The notes beneath the pieces are model-generated. The model had not been told where the DNA came from and made no database searches. It was given only the letters and a program-made list of their open reading frames with translations. The position numbers and the translations under genes are program-made. Shown one piece after another: positions 46,208 to 56,094 of a stretch of DNA of 64,000 nucleotides; within the stretch, counting starts at the first letter, position 1, and each line of letters starts with the position of its first letter. This DNA comes from Nitrospira sp. (lineage in GTDB: Bacteria; Nitrospirota; Nitrospiria; Nitrospirales; Nitrospiraceae). Location: contig JARFXO010000007.1 in the NCBI GenBank assembly GCA_029194665.1, forward strand, positions 1-64,000, written 5' to 3'.

Positions 46208-47368
46208 ATGCCGATCATCATCCTCGCCCTTCCTGCAGTTTTGGCTTTTGTTTCCGCTTGGTGGATCACAAGAAAGTTGTGCTCACCGAATTCGTTCCTC
46301 TCAATACTCGCTCATCCCAACGAACGGACAATGCATTCCATGCCGACCCCCCAGACCGGTGGGTTAGCCGTCATTGCCGGTGTGGTGATCAGTCTCGTTC
46401 TGGCTGCCAGTGTGTTGGCGATTCTCCAACCCTCGAAGCCTATATTGCCGAAAGGCTTGGCGTCAGGGAGTGTGTGGATTGTGATTTCGATGCTCCTCAT
46501 CTTTGTCGTCTCCTTCATCGATGACTGTATAGGTCTTCCTGCAAGGCTGCGTCTGGGTGTTCAAGCGCTCTCCGCTTTCATCATCATTGGGGGTATCGGC
46601 TTGACTTTGTCTTCCATCCCAATACCAGGAGGACCGAATATCCCGCTTGGGATAGCCGCAATTCCGGTCAGTGTCCTTGTCCTCCTCTGGATGGCGAACC
46701 TCTATAACTTTATGGACGGTATGGACGGCTTCGCAGGCGGAATGACGTTTTTTGGGTTCGGATTTCTCGCATATTTCGGGTGGCAGGCCCATTTTCCGGT
46801 CATGCTCATCATCGCTACGTTCGTTGCGATGGGCGCGCTGGGATTTCTCACCCATAATTTCCCACCTGCACGTATATTCATGGGCGATGCGGGGAGCATT
46901 ACCATTGGATTCTTGGCAGGGACATTGATGATCCTTGGAGTTCGCGACGGAATATTCGAGTTGTGGGTCCCGGTCATGATCTTCTCCCCATTCATTGTGG
47001 ACGCGACGGTGACTCTGATCCGACGGGTGCTCCGTCGCGAAAATATCTGGCAAGCTCACCGGGAGCATTATTATCAGCGATTGGTCTTGAGCGGATGGAG
47101 CCATCGTCGGACCGTGCTTGCAGAGTATGGAGTCATGGTTCTGTGCGGAGGACTGGCCGTTTTGTATCACCACTCGACGGACAAAGTGCGACTCATTATC
47201 CTTGCTGTATGGGTCGGCATGTTTTTTCTGTTCCGAAGCTTGGTTGGCAAGTTGGAAGGGAATGGGAAGATCGCCGGCTCCCTTCGAGATCCTGTTCCAT
47301 CCGGCAGAGACGCTGAAGCGCCGGTTGTGTCGGTTCAAGACCCTCCACATGTCGTCGTCAAGACATAG
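46208..47368 (+). CDS. WecA/WbpL-type undecaprenyl-phosphate glycosyl-1-phosphate transferase
   Basis: The 386-residue multispanning protein carries all motifs of the MraY/WecA family: HPNERTMHSMPTPQTGG (36-52), FIDDCIGLP (Asp105-Asp106), NLYNFMDGMDG (164-174), the GDAGS block and the cytosolic HREHYYQRL. It initiates glycan synthesis by placing a sugar-1-phosphate on undecaprenyl phosphate. The ATG at 46208 is used because the upstream extension overlaps the epimerase gene. The C-terminal tail is hydrophilic. Confidence 0.92.
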   Translation: MPIIILALPAVLAFVSAWWITRKLCSPNSFLSILAHPNERTMHSMPTPQTGGLAVIAGVVISLVLAASVLAILQPSKPILPKGLASGSVWIVISMLLIFVVSFIDDCIGLPARLRLGVQALSAFIIIGGIGLTLSSIPIPGGPNIPLGIAAIPVSVLVLLWMANLYNFMDGMDGFAGGMTFFGFGFLAYFGWQAHFPVMLIIATFVAMGALGFLTHNFPPARIFMGDAGSITIGFLAGTLMILGVRDGIFELWVPVMIFSPFIVDATVTLIRRVLRRENIWQAHREHYYQRLVLSGWSHRRTVLAEYGVMVLCGGLAVLYHHSTDKVRLIILAVWVGMFFLFRSLVGKLEGNGKIAGSLRDPVPSGRDAEAPVVSVQDPPHVVVKT

Positions 47369-48167
47369 CGTGACCGGGCTCAATTCTGCCTCCTCCCAAC
47401 AGAGGAATCCAAGCGACTTATTGGGTCTTGCTGTTCGGCTACGCGATGAAGGCCGCCTTTTTCGTCGCGGTAATTCCGAAATGGAGGATTTGTTCAAGGG
47501 CAGCATCGATCGGTTCTGCGAAATCGCGGCCCGGCTGAGCGGAGCCAAGCGGGTGCTTGATGTCGGGTCCGGACAAGGTTTATTGCTCTTGTTTCTGGCC
47601 GAACTGGGTCATGAGTGTCATGGGCTCGATGTGAAGGATCAGCCTTCGATTTACCCTGATACGTATGGGAAAGGCATCACGTTTCAGGTTTGCAATGTGG
47701 AAGCCGATGCGATTCCCTATCCTGATGCATCGTTCGATGCCGTGGTGTGCTGCCAGGTGCTTGAACATTTTTCACATTCTCATCTGCCGGCGGTCCGTGA
47801 AATGAGGCGAGTGTTGCGGCCGGGAGGAGTCCTGGAGGTCGACGTGCCCAACGTTGCCAGCTTTAGAAACCGGAGTCGTCTGTTGCGAGGAAAGCATATT
47901 ACCTACGACTATGCCGATCACTATCTCCATGCGACCCCGATTCTCTACAAAGGGATGTCGTATTATCCTCTCCGACACAATCGCGAGTTTACCCGGGGTG
48001 AGTTGGAGTTGCTGCTGGACTCGGCGGGGTTCGAAAGATATGAGGTGTCCTTCCTCAAGTCCAGGCGGTACCGCGAGGGGATGGAGCGGATGAAATCAGT
48101 GGGGACGGCGATGAAAGACATGATTCCGTCCCTTCGGAAATCCTTGATCGCGTTCGCCTACAAGTGA
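47349..48167 (+). CDS. Class I SAM-dependent methyltransferase
   Basis: The 272-residue protein has VLDVGSGQGLLLLFLAELGHE, the acidic residue in HGLDVKD, FDAVVCCQVLEHFSHSHL and LRPGGVLEVDVPNVASF, a canonical SAM fold. The ATG overlaps the WecA-like gene by 20 bp, and its stop overlaps the next start (TGATG), so it is part of a coupled string. Role is probably glycan methylation. Confidence 0.83.
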   Translation: MSSSRHSVTGLNSASSQQRNPSDLLGLAVRLRDEGRLFRRGNSEMEDLFKGSIDRFCEIAARLSGAKRVLDVGSGQGLLLLFLAELGHECHGLDVKDQPSIYPDTYGKGITFQVCNVEADAIPYPDASFDAVVCCQVLEHFSHSHLPAVREMRRVLRPGGVLEVDVPNVASFRNRSRLLRGKHITYDYADHYLHATPILYKGMSYYPLRHNREFTRGELELLLDSAGFERYEVSFLKSRRYREGMERMKSVGTAMKDMIPSLRKSLIAFAYK

Positions 48168-49399
48168 TGAGTTGGACGAAGGACAGGATGCAGATGGAGG
48201 CGAGGCGAGCGGCGGGCTGGACGACGACCGCGCTCGGGTTCACCATTCCGATGTGGGTTGTTGCCGACAGCATCCTGATCGGGCTCCTCATTGTCTGTTG
48301 GACAGCCAGCGGCGAATGGCGAGAAAAGCTTCGTCGAATCACTGCGAACCCTGTGGCGGTGAGCGTGCTCTTGTTGTTTGGATGGCTGCTGCTGGGAACC
48401 CTGTGGGGTGGGGGATCTTTACAGGAACGAGCCCTGTCGATCAAGAAATATGCGGACCTCTTACTCATCCCTGTGCTGATTTCGATGGCGATTGATGTTC
48501 AGGAGCGAAATCGCGCGATCCTGGCGCTCGCGGCCTCGTTGGTCGTGACGTTGGTGTTGTCCCTTGTCTTGAGCATGGGAACCCTTCTCCCCACCAGCGG
48601 AGCCCTTAATTGCGACCCGTCCAATCCCTGTGTTTTCAAAAAACACACCACCCATAACGTGCTGATGGCGTTCGGCGCGTTACTCTTTGCCGTGTTGGCC
48701 TGGCAGTCTCAAGACAGACGAGTGCGATGGGGGTGGAGTCTTGTCTCGCTTTTGGCTGTCGGGAATGTTTTGTTGATGGTCCAGGGCCGAACGGGGTATG
48801 TGGTGCTGGCCGGACTTGCCATCCTGGCCTTTCATTCGACCTTGGGGTGGCGAGGAATACTCGCAGCGATTGTGGTACTCACCGTATCATTTTCGACCGC
48901 GTACCAGGCTTCGTCTTCATTCCACGAACGAGTGAATCTTGCCGTTTCCGGTGTCACACAGTGGAATCCAAAGGTGGCTGTAGTCGATGATGCTGTAGGT
49001 TGGCGATTGGAATATTTCTATCACACAGCCGAGATCATTCAGGACCACCCACTGATCGGAGTAGGTACGGGAGGGTTTGTTCAAGCGTACCGATCGCGTA
49101 CGGAACAAGCCGGTCTGGATGTTCCGCCCCATCCCCACAATCAATACCTGTTTATCTTGGTGCAAGTCGGTATAGTCGGGCTCGGTTTACTGCTCTGGTT
49201 GTTCGTGCAACAGTGGAGATGGACCGCTCTTAACCGTGATGCAGCGTACGGATTGCTTGCCAAAGGGGTAGTGGTGACTATAGCGGTCGGAAGTTTCTTC
49301 AACCCCTTTCTCGTGGACCATACTGAAAAACTGTTTTACTGTTTGTTTTCCGGTCTCATGTATTCCAGGACCGATCCCCAACTCGATATGAGGACATGA
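48167..49399 (+). CDS. O-antigen ligase-family protein
   Basis: About 410 residues with ten or more hydrophobic segments. The large periplasmic loop region GWRLEYFYHTAEIIQDHPLIG and GVGTGGFVQAY with HPHNQYLFILVQVG is the Wzy_C/WaaL signature. The WaaL-type enzyme joins polymer to lipid A-core on the periplasmic side; a Wzy polymerase has the same domain, so polymerase function cannot be excluded. The start is placed at ATG 48167, with GTG 48164 as an alternative. Confidence 0.85.
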   Translation: MSWTKDRMQMEARRAAGWTTTALGFTIPMWVVADSILIGLLIVCWTASGEWREKLRRITANPVAVSVLLLFGWLLLGTLWGGGSLQERALSIKKYADLLLIPVLISMAIDVQERNRAILALAASLVVTLVLSLVLSMGTLLPTSGALNCDPSNPCVFKKHTTHNVLMAFGALLFAVLAWQSQDRRVRWGWSLVSLLAVGNVLLMVQGRTGYVVLAGLAILAFHSTLGWRGILAAIVVLTVSFSTAYQASSSFHERVNLAVSGVTQWNPKVAVVDDAVGWRLEYFYHTAEIIQDHPLIGVGTGGFVQAYRSRTEQAGLDVPPHPHNQYLFILVQVGIVGLGLLLWLFVQQWRWTALNRDAAYGLLAKGVVVTIAVGSFFNPFLVDHTEKLFYCLFSGLMYSRTDPQLDMRT

Positions 49400-50196
49400 G
49401 GATTTCGACTTATATCATTGCCTTCAACGAGGCGAAGAAAATCGCCGATACCATCAACAGTGTGCTGTGGGCCGACGAAATCATTGTGGCCGATTCCGCC
49501 AGTACCGATGAAACGGCTCGGATCGCGCAGGACTTGGGAGCCCGTGTCGTCCAGATCCCGTTCCAGGGATTCGGCCATCTGCGGAATCAAGCCATCAATG
49601 CCTGTACGCATGAATGGATTTTCAGTCTCGACACGGACGAGCAGTGCACGCCGGAGGTCCGTGATGAAATCCTCATGATTCTTGCCGGAACTCCCGCTCA
49701 TGACGCATATCTTGTGCCGAGACAGAATTACTTCATGGGACGTTGGATCGAACATTCCGGCTGGTATCCGAATTTCCGACAGCCTCAATTGTTTCGAAAG
49801 GGGTCTATGAAATACGCGGAATCTCCCGTCCATGAAGGGTACGAAGTATTGACTGCCAAGCCGGTCGGTCGGTTGGAGCATGCGATTTGGCAGATTCCGT
49901 TCAGGGACTTCGAAGAGGTCGTCAAGAAGGCCAACCGGTATTCGTCGCTCGGGGCGCTGAAGTTGGCCGATCAAAAGGTGTCGATGGGGACCGCGTTGTT
50001 TCATGGCATCTGGTCGTTCCTCAAACATTATGTGGCAAAGCGGGGGTTTCTGGATGGCTGGGCCGGGTTTGTCATTGCCTTCGGAAATTTCGAAGGAACG
50101 TTTTATCGCTATGCCAAGCGGTTTGAACAGCAAGAGGGGTGGCCGCTTCCTAAACAAGTGCCTCTTCAACGCCATGGCAACTCACGATCGAAATGA
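49396..50196 (+). CDS. GT2 glycosyltransferase, WaaE/KdtX-like
   Basis: The 266-residue enzyme has the short GT2 layout of the LPS core glucosyltransferases: RISTYIIAFNEAKKIADTI, IIVADSASTDETARIAQD, FSLDTDEQCTPEV (DXD) and the C-terminal FRDFEEVVKKANRYSSLGA helix followed by a membrane-associated segment. ATGA overlap with the ligase gene. It probably decorates the core near the ligase acceptor site. Confidence 0.87.
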   Translation: MRISTYIIAFNEAKKIADTINSVLWADEIIVADSASTDETARIAQDLGARVVQIPFQGFGHLRNQAINACTHEWIFSLDTDEQCTPEVRDEILMILAGTPAHDAYLVPRQNYFMGRWIEHSGWYPNFRQPQLFRKGSMKYAESPVHEGYEVLTAKPVGRLEHAIWQIPFRDFEEVVKKANRYSSLGALKLADQKVSMGTALFHGIWSFLKHYVAKRGFLDGWAGFVIAFGNFEGTFYRYAKRFEQQEGWPLPKQVPLQRHGNSRSK

Positions 50197-51008
50197 AAAC
50201 AGCGGTGATCGTGACGACATACAATCGCCCTGATGCACTGGCAGCTGTACTGGAAGGTTACAGTAGTCAAAGCGATCACGATTTCGGGCTTGTGGTCGCG
50301 GATGACGGGTCGAAGGAGGAGACGGCTGAGGTCGTGAAGCAATATGCACGGCGCACGCCGTTTCCGCTGACGCATGTGTGGCACGAAGACCGGGGATTTC
50401 GAGCGGCCGCCATCCGCAATCGAGCCGTCGCGTCGACGGATGCCGACTATGTGGTGTTCACAGATGGCGACTGTGTTCCTTCGCGTCATTTCGTGCGTGT
50501 CCATAAGCAGCTCGCCGAACCAGGCTACTTTCTCGGATCGAATCGTGTGTTGCTCTCGGCCGGGTTGACGAGCCATGTGTTGGGTCAGCGGCTGCCGATT
50601 CACGCCTGGAGTGGTATCGATTGGATACAATCCTGGTCTCGGCGCGAAGTCAATCGGCTGCTTCCCCTGATCACACTGCCCGATGCTCCGTTCCGAAAAT
50701 GGATGCCGGATCGTTGGAGAGGGATCAAGACCTGCAATCTCTCCATATGGAGGACCGACTTGATCCGTGTGAACGGACTGGACGAGTCCTACGAAGGGTG
50801 GGGGTTGGAGGATTCAGACTTGATCATTCGGCTTCGCCGTGCCGGAGTCAAGCATAAGAATGCTCGCATGGCTGCGACGGTGTTTCATTTATGGCATCCT
50901 GAACAGGATCGCATGAGGCTACCCGACAATCAGCAACGCCTGGATGATCTTTTGCGGTCGACCAAGGTTCGAGCCGCCATTGGACTCGACCACTATGGTG
51001 GTCGCTGA
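50193..51008 (+). CDS. GT2 glycosyltransferase with galactosyltransferase-type C-terminus
   Basis: The 271-residue protein has TAVIVTTYNRPDALAAVLEG, VVADDGSKEETAEVV, VVFTDGDCVPS (DXD) and a C-terminal NGLDESYEGWGLEDSDLIIR block as in the Glyco_transf_7C family. It starts in an ATGA overlap. It most likely acts on the LPS core or glycan stem, next to the WaaE-like and GT9 genes. Confidence 0.86.
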   Translation: MKTAVIVTTYNRPDALAAVLEGYSSQSDHDFGLVVADDGSKEETAEVVKQYARRTPFPLTHVWHEDRGFRAAAIRNRAVASTDADYVVFTDGDCVPSRHFVRVHKQLAEPGYFLGSNRVLLSAGLTSHVLGQRLPIHAWSGIDWIQSWSRREVNRLLPLITLPDAPFRKWMPDRWRGIKTCNLSIWRTDLIRVNGLDESYEGWGLEDSDLIIRLRRAGVKHKNARMAATVFHLWHPEQDRMRLPDNQQRLDDLLRSTKVRAAIGLDHYGGR

Positions 51009-51051
51009 TGCCGACAGGCCATCGTCTCGATGACAAAATCCGGATTGCGAA

Positions 51052-52164
51052 ATGAAGGGCGAAATGCATAGTGCATTGGTGGTGTGCACGCGTCGGATCG
51101 GAGATGTGCTGTTGGCCACGCCGGTCGTTCGTTCGCTCAAGGCGGCGTTGCCCCATCTGATGATCGATATGCTCGTGTTCGAAGGGACTCAGGATATCGT
51201 ATCGTCTAATCGTGATATCCGACGAATCTGGACCATTCCTGAACATCCTCCGATCGGGACTCATCTGAGATTGCTCCGTTCGATCTGGCGCCGCTATGAT
51301 GTCGCCCTTTCAGTCTTAGCCGGCGATCGCCCCACCTTTCACGCGTGGGTCGCCGGCCGATATCGCGTGGGAACGTTGTTACCGGACGGCAAGTCGTGGT
51401 GGAAACGGACCCTGCTCCATGAATGGATTCCGTTCGATAACTTGTCTACTCATACGGTCGTGATGAATCTGCGGTTGCTTGCACCGTTAGGAGTCAAACC
51501 GCTAGGGACACCGGTTGTCAGTTGGAAAAACGAGGATGAAGCAACCGTTCATCGCCGGTTTCCCGGGGTAGAGACTCATCGGCGATATGCCGTTCTGCAT
51601 GTCTCGCCGAAGTTTGTCTACAAAACCTGGTCGGTGGCCGGTTGGGTCGCGCTTGGACGGTGGCTAGTCGATCAGGGGCTTGTGGTCGTGGTGGCAGGAG
51701 GGGCGTCGGATCAACGAGCCTACAGCGAACAAGTGGTCGAGGGTCTCCGGGATGCGGTGAATCTTGTCGGTCATCTGACCTTGCCGGCGCTCGGGTATCT
51801 GCTCAGCCGCGCAGCTCTGTATGTCGGAACGGATACCGCCGTGAGTCATATGGCAGCAGCCATCGGTGCACCGACCGTCGTCCTGTTTGGGCCATCGAAC
51901 CCGGTGAAGTGGGGGCCCTGGCCGAAGAACTTCCCTGTCACAGCACAGAGTCCGTGGAAAACCCATGGATCGCAACGGCTGGAGAATGTCTACTTGCTTC
52001 AAGGAGAAGGAGACTGCGTGCCTTGCTTGGGCGAGGGCTGCGATCGCCATATCAATAGTTTGAGCAAGTGTCTGCAAGAGTTGTCCGTGAATCGTGTCAT
52101 TCAGGTCGTCGAAATACTGTTGGCGGAGCGTGAGTCCTTCGTTCGGACATCAGGATTCGCATGA
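51052..52164 (+). CDS. GT9 heptosyltransferase, WaaQ-like
   Basis: The 370-residue protein starts with SALVVCTRRIGDVLLATPVV and has HVSPKFVYKTW and the donor block VGTDTAVSHMAAAIGAPTV, the layout of WaaQ/heptosyltransferase III. It is the fourth GT9-type catalytic domain in the window, so the core probably carries several heptoses or related sugars. ATG 51052 gives residue 1; ATG 51064 is also in frame. The stop overlaps the next start (ATGA). Confidence 0.85.
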   Translation: MKGEMHSALVVCTRRIGDVLLATPVVRSLKAALPHLMIDMLVFEGTQDIVSSNRDIRRIWTIPEHPPIGTHLRLLRSIWRRYDVALSVLAGDRPTFHAWVAGRYRVGTLLPDGKSWWKRTLLHEWIPFDNLSTHTVVMNLRLLAPLGVKPLGTPVVSWKNEDEATVHRRFPGVETHRRYAVLHVSPKFVYKTWSVAGWVALGRWLVDQGLVVVVAGGASDQRAYSEQVVEGLRDAVNLVGHLTLPALGYLLSRAALYVGTDTAVSHMAAAIGAPTVVLFGPSNPVKWGPWPKNFPVTAQSPWKTHGSQRLENVYLLQGEGDCVPCLGEGCDRHINSLSKCLQELSVNRVIQVVEILLAERESFVRTSGFA

Positions 52165-54056
52165 AACAGGCCGTAGCCAAATTATTTCACTCCATCGCCG
52201 GTCGGTATGGGAGCCGGGTGCTCGATCATCGCTCGATTCTCGTTATCGGCGCGCAGCTGGTTCTGATCCTGACGGCCAATGTGACCGCCTTTGCGCTGCG
52301 CTTTGAGGGCGATATTCCTCACGAATATCGGCAGATCATGTGGGATCATCTGCCCGCCCTTTTGCTGATATTCGGTGCCGGTCTATGGGCATTTGGGGTT
52401 CATCGAGGGCTTTGGAGATATGTCGGTCTTCACGATCTGGGCAAGATCCTTTTGGCCTCTCTGACCAGCGCAGCGGTATTTTACGGAGTGATCCATCTTA
52501 TCGGAGGTATTACCCAGTATCCTCGATCCGTGATCATCTTGACCGGGCTGTTGAATGGATTGTATTTGGCGGGCATCCGATTAGCCGTGCGGGGGTTCCG
52601 TGAGTGGCTCCAGGTCGTCGGTCCTCGTGCACGACGCGTGTTGATCGTCGGTGCCGGAAATGCGGGCGAGCTGTTGGTCAGGGACATGTTGTCCGATGCA
52701 AATTATGACTGCCGTCCGGTGGGGTTCGTGGACGACGATCCTATCAAGCGTAAAAAAAGGATCCATGGAATCCCGGTTGTAGGGACCATTGCCGATACCA
52801 AGCAGGCAGCCGATAGGCTGGATGCCCAAGAAATCATCGTCGCCATTCCATCGGCTTCGACGGCGGTGAAACAGAAAATTCTGGCGGCTTCAGAAGGGTG
52901 CAGCGTGCCGATTAAAACCTTGCCCGATATCAAGCAACTCTTGGTCGATCCCATCTCTCTGCAGCAAGTACGGCCGATGAAACTGGAAGATTTGCTGCAG
53001 CGCGAACCGATCCAAACGGATCGTCAGGAACTGCGCCCTCTCATCGCTGGAAAGGCGGCATTGGTGACCGGAGCGGGGGGGTCGATCGGATCGGAATTGT
53101 GCCGGCAGATCGCGCGATACAAACCGGCATGTCTGGTGTTGTTCGAACGGTATGAAAATGCCCTCCATTCGCTCCTGCTCGAGTTGAGAGAGGAACATCC
53201 TGAGGCGATGATCCTCCCCGTCATCGGAGATGTTACGGTGCCGGACCGAGTATCGGAGGTGTTCAATCAGACGCGTCCGGATATCGTGTTCCATGCTGCT
53301 GCGCACAAACATGTTCCGCTTATGGAGCTGAACCCGAAGGAAGCGATCCGGAACAATATCCTTGGGACTCGTGTGGTCGCCGAAGTCGCCTTGCAAACCG
53401 GCGTTGACCGATTTGTGCTGATCTCTACGGATAAGGCCGTCAATCCGTCGAGCGTCATGGGTGTCACCAAGAGAATTGCGGAGCATTTGGTGCAGGAGTT
53501 CAATCACACCGGTCTCACGAAGTTTACGGTCGTGCGGTTCGGCAATGTGTTGGGCAGCAATGGGAGCGTGGTGCCCCTGTTCTCCGAACAGATCCGGAAG
53601 GGTGGTCCGGTGACCGTGACCCATCCGGAGGTCAAGCGGTTCTTTATGACGATTCCGGAGGCCGTGCAGCTGGTTCTCCAAGCGAGCGTGATGGGACGGA
53701 GAGGAGAAGTCTTCGTCCTCGATATGGGGGAACAGATCAAAGTCGCCGATCTGGCCAGAAACATGATCGTGCTGGCCGGCCTCGTTCCAGGGAAGGACGT
53801 CGACATAGTCTTTACCGGACTGCGGCCGGGAGAAAAATTGTACGAGGAGCTGTTTGAGGACTGTGAACGGGTCGAGCCGACCGTCCATCCGAAAATTCAT
53901 CGCGCCATTGGATCTCCTGTTCCCGTCAGCGAGCTGAGTGAATGGCTGGAGTCGTTGGAGACTACTCTTTCGAAGCTGGACGAAGAAGAGCTGCTTCAAG
54001 ATCTTAAGCGACTTGTTCCAAGTTTTCACCCTGTCCTATCTCAACGGATGGCCTGA
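52161..54056 (+). CDS. Membrane-bound NDP-sugar 4,6-dehydratase (WbpM/PglF/CapD family)
   Basis: The 631-residue protein has four N-terminal transmembrane helices (about residues 28-145), a first Rossmann unit (VLIVGAGNAGELLVRDM, GFVDDDP) and a second catalytic SDR unit (ALVTGAGGSIGSELCRQIA, HAAAHKHVPLMELNP, STDKAVNPSSVMGVTKR). The usual catalytic Tyr of YxxxK is Met in this family (MGVTK), so it is intact. It converts UDP-GlcNAc to the 4-keto-6-deoxy sugar used for QuiNAc, FucNAc or bacillosamine. Confidence 0.92.
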   Translation: MKQAVAKLFHSIAGRYGSRVLDHRSILVIGAQLVLILTANVTAFALRFEGDIPHEYRQIMWDHLPALLLIFGAGLWAFGVHRGLWRYVGLHDLGKILLASLTSAAVFYGVIHLIGGITQYPRSVIILTGLLNGLYLAGIRLAVRGFREWLQVVGPRARRVLIVGAGNAGELLVRDMLSDANYDCRPVGFVDDDPIKRKKRIHGIPVVGTIADTKQAADRLDAQEIIVAIPSASTAVKQKILAASEGCSVPIKTLPDIKQLLVDPISLQQVRPMKLEDLLQREPIQTDRQELRPLIAGKAALVTGAGGSIGSELCRQIARYKPACLVLFERYENALHSLLLELREEHPEAMILPVIGDVTVPDRVSEVFNQTRPDIVFHAAAHKHVPLMELNPKEAIRNNILGTRVVAEVALQTGVDRFVLISTDKAVNPSSVMGVTKRIAEHLVQEFNHTGLTKFTVVRFGNVLGSNGSVVPLFSEQIRKGGPVTVTHPEVKRFFMTIPEAVQLVLQASVMGRRGEVFVLDMGEQIKVADLARNMIVLAGLVPGKDVDIVFTGLRPGEKLYEELFEDCERVEPTVHPKIHRAIGSPVPVSELSEWLESLETTLSKLDEEELLQDLKRLVPSFHPVLSQRMA

Positions 54057-54130
54057 CAGCATGTTGACAGAGCCCACCATCGTCGGTCGCGCATCGTTCA
54101 CATGCAACATACAAGCATCCCAATAGAGGC

Positions 54131-55192
54131 ATGAGCATTCTGGTCACCGGCGGTGCCGGGTTTATCGGTGCCAACTTCGTTCTTGACTGGCTGGCGCAAC
54201 ACGAGGAGCGCCTGATCAATCTCGACAAGCTCACCTATGCGGGCAATCTGGACAATCTTGCCGGCCTACAAGGGGATACGAGGCATCTGTTCGTGCGAGG
54301 CGATATCGGAGATACGGCGCTCGTCGATCGACTGCTGGCCGAGCACCGTCCTCGTGCGGTGGTCAATTTCGCGGCTGAGAGTCATGTCGATCGCTCCATT
54401 CACGGTCCCGGCGAATTCATCCAGACCAACATCGTCGGCACCTTTCACTTGCTTGAATCCCTGCGGGCCTATTGGCAAGCGCTGGACGGCGAGGCCAAAG
54501 AGGGCTTCCGTTTTCTACACGTGTCCACCGACGAAGTGTACGGCTCGTTAACGAGAGAGGCTCCATCCTTCAGCGAAACGAGTCGCTACGAGCCCAACAG
54601 TCCCTATTCGGCCAGTAAGGCGGCCAGCGATCATCTGGTGCGCGCCTACCACCATACCTATGGGTTGCCGGTTCTTACGACCAATTGTTCAAATAATTAC
54701 GGTCCCTATCACTTTCCCGAAAAACTCATTCCACTCTGTATCCTGAATGCGTTGGCAGGCAAACCGCTTCCTCTGTATGGCGACGGCCGGCAAGTGCGAG
54801 ACTGGCTGTACGTCAAGGACCACTGCAGTGCCATCCGGCTCGTGCTCGAAAGCGGGCGCGTGGGCGAAACGTATAACATCGGCGGCTGGAACGAAAAAGC
54901 CAATCTCGATGTTGTGCAAACCCTCTGCGATATCCTAGACGGACTCCGCCCACGTTCCGATGCCAAGAGGTATGCCGACCAGATCACCTTCGTCAAAGAT
55001 CGTCCCGGTCACGACCGCCGCTATGCCATCGACGCGAGCAAACTCGAACGGGAACTAGGGTGGAAGCCCCAAGAAACATTTGAAACAGGCATCCGCAAGA
55101 CGGTTGCTTGGTATCTGGATAACCAGAGTTGGGTTGCCAACGTCACCAGCGGTACCTACCGCAATTGGATCGACAAGCAATACGGCACCTGA
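54131..55192 (+). CDS. rfbB: dTDP-glucose 4,6-dehydratase
   Basis: The 353-residue enzyme has the NAD motif [47 protein letters not shown], the PYSASK catalytic pair and [19 protein letters not shown], all diagnostic of RfbB/RmlB. It makes dTDP-4-keto-6-deoxyglucose for dTDP-rhamnose. It heads the tightly packed rfbB-rfbD-rfbA group. Confidence 0.96.
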   Translation: MSILVTGGAGFIGANFVLDWLAQHEERLINLDKLTYAGNLDNLAGLQGDTRHLFVRGDIGDTALVDRLLAEHRPRAVVNFAAESHVDRSIHGPGEFIQTNIVGTFHLLESLRAYWQALDGEAKEGFRFLHVSTDEVYGSLTREAPSFSETSRYEPNSPYSASKAASDHLVRAYHHTYGLPVLTTNCSNNYGPYHFPEKLIPLCILNALAGKPLPLYGDGRQVRDWLYVKDHCSAIRLVLESGRVGETYNIGGWNEKANLDVVQTLCDILDGLRPRSDAKRYADQITFVKDRPGHDRRYAIDASKLERELGWKPQETFETGIRKTVAWYLDNQSWVANVTSGTYRNWIDKQYGT

Positions 55193-55197
55193 GTGCG

Positions 55198-56094
55198 ATG
55201 AGGATACTGTTAACCGGCAAGCAGGGTCAGGTCGGTTTTGAGTTGCAACGTGCATTGGCTCCCTTGGGTGAGATCGTCGCTGTGGGTTACGCTGAGTGTG
55301 ATTTGTCCGACGCCTCTGCGATCTCCGGTTTGGTACGATCGGTTAAACCAGGCCTGGTGATCAATCCTGGAGCCTACACTGCCGTGGACAAGGCAGAAGC
55401 AGAGCCCGAGCTGGCTCACGCCGTCAATACTGTCGCGCCGGGTGTCCTTGGAGAAGAAGCGGCGAAGCTGGGTGCATGGGTGGTGCATTATTCAACCGAC
55501 TATGTGTTCGATGGCACCAAGCTAGGTGCCTATACAGAAGAGGACCTGACGAACCCCCTCAATGTCTATGGGCGCACCAAAAGGGACGGCGAGATCGCGC
55601 TGGAAGCAACCGGCGCGCGGCATCTGATCCTTCGCACGAGTTGGGTGGTCGGAGCCCAGGGGAAAAACTTTGCGAAAACGATCCTGCGATTGGCTCGTGA
55701 ACGAGAAAGTTTGAACGTCGTGGCGGATCAATATGGGGTGCCGACATCTGCGGCCTTGCTCGCGGACGTGACGGCGCAGTTGGTTAGGCAGAGACAGCGT
55801 GAGGGGGCTGAAAACTTTCCCTTCGGCCTGTATCATCTCGTGCCAGGTGGGGAGACAAACTGGTGTGAGTATGCGCGGGTGGTCCTGTCGGAGGCCAAGG
55901 CTCTTGGCAAGTCGCTCAAACTTTCACCGGATTCGATCTGTGCGATTGCCTCGTCGGAATATTTCACCGCCGCGAAGCGTCCTACCAATTCACGGTTGGA
56001 TACCACGAAGCTACGCCGTTGCTTTGGCCTGGAATTGCCTGAGTGGCAAAGCGGCGTCCGGCACATTCTTCAACAGATTCTGACTGACTCATGA
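55198..56094 (+). CDS. rfbD: dTDP-4-dehydrorhamnose reductase
   Basis: The 298-residue SDR starts [19 protein letters not shown], has [21 protein letters not shown] (YxxxK) and [13 protein letters not shown], as in RfbD/RmlD, which performs the last step to dTDP-L-rhamnose. The ATG at 55198 lies 5 bp after the rfbB stop; a longer frame would overlap rfbB. Confidence 0.95.
   Translation: MRILLTGKQGQVGFELQRALAPLGEIVAVGYAECDLSDASAISGLVRSVKPGLVINPGAYTAVDKAEAEPELAHAVNTVAPGVLGEEAAKLGAWVVHYSTDYVFDGTKLGAYTEEDLTNPLNVYGRTKRDGEIALEATGARHLILRTSWVVGAQGKNFAKTILRLARERESLNVVADQYGVPTSAALLADVTAQLVRQRQREGAENFPFGLYHLVPGGETNWCEYARVVLSEAKALGKSLKLSPDSICAIASSEYFTAAKRPTNSRLDTTKLRRCFGLELPEWQSGVRHILQQILTDS

Noticed and set aside
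46463..47548. Minus-strand open frame of 361 codons
   Set aside because: Antisense to the WecA-like gene and rich in His, Asp and Arg as expected of a shadow of membrane codons.
52890..54029. Minus-strand open frame of 379 codons
   Set aside because: Antisense shadow of the WbpM/PglF-type dehydratase gene with low-complexity His/Arg/Gln composition.
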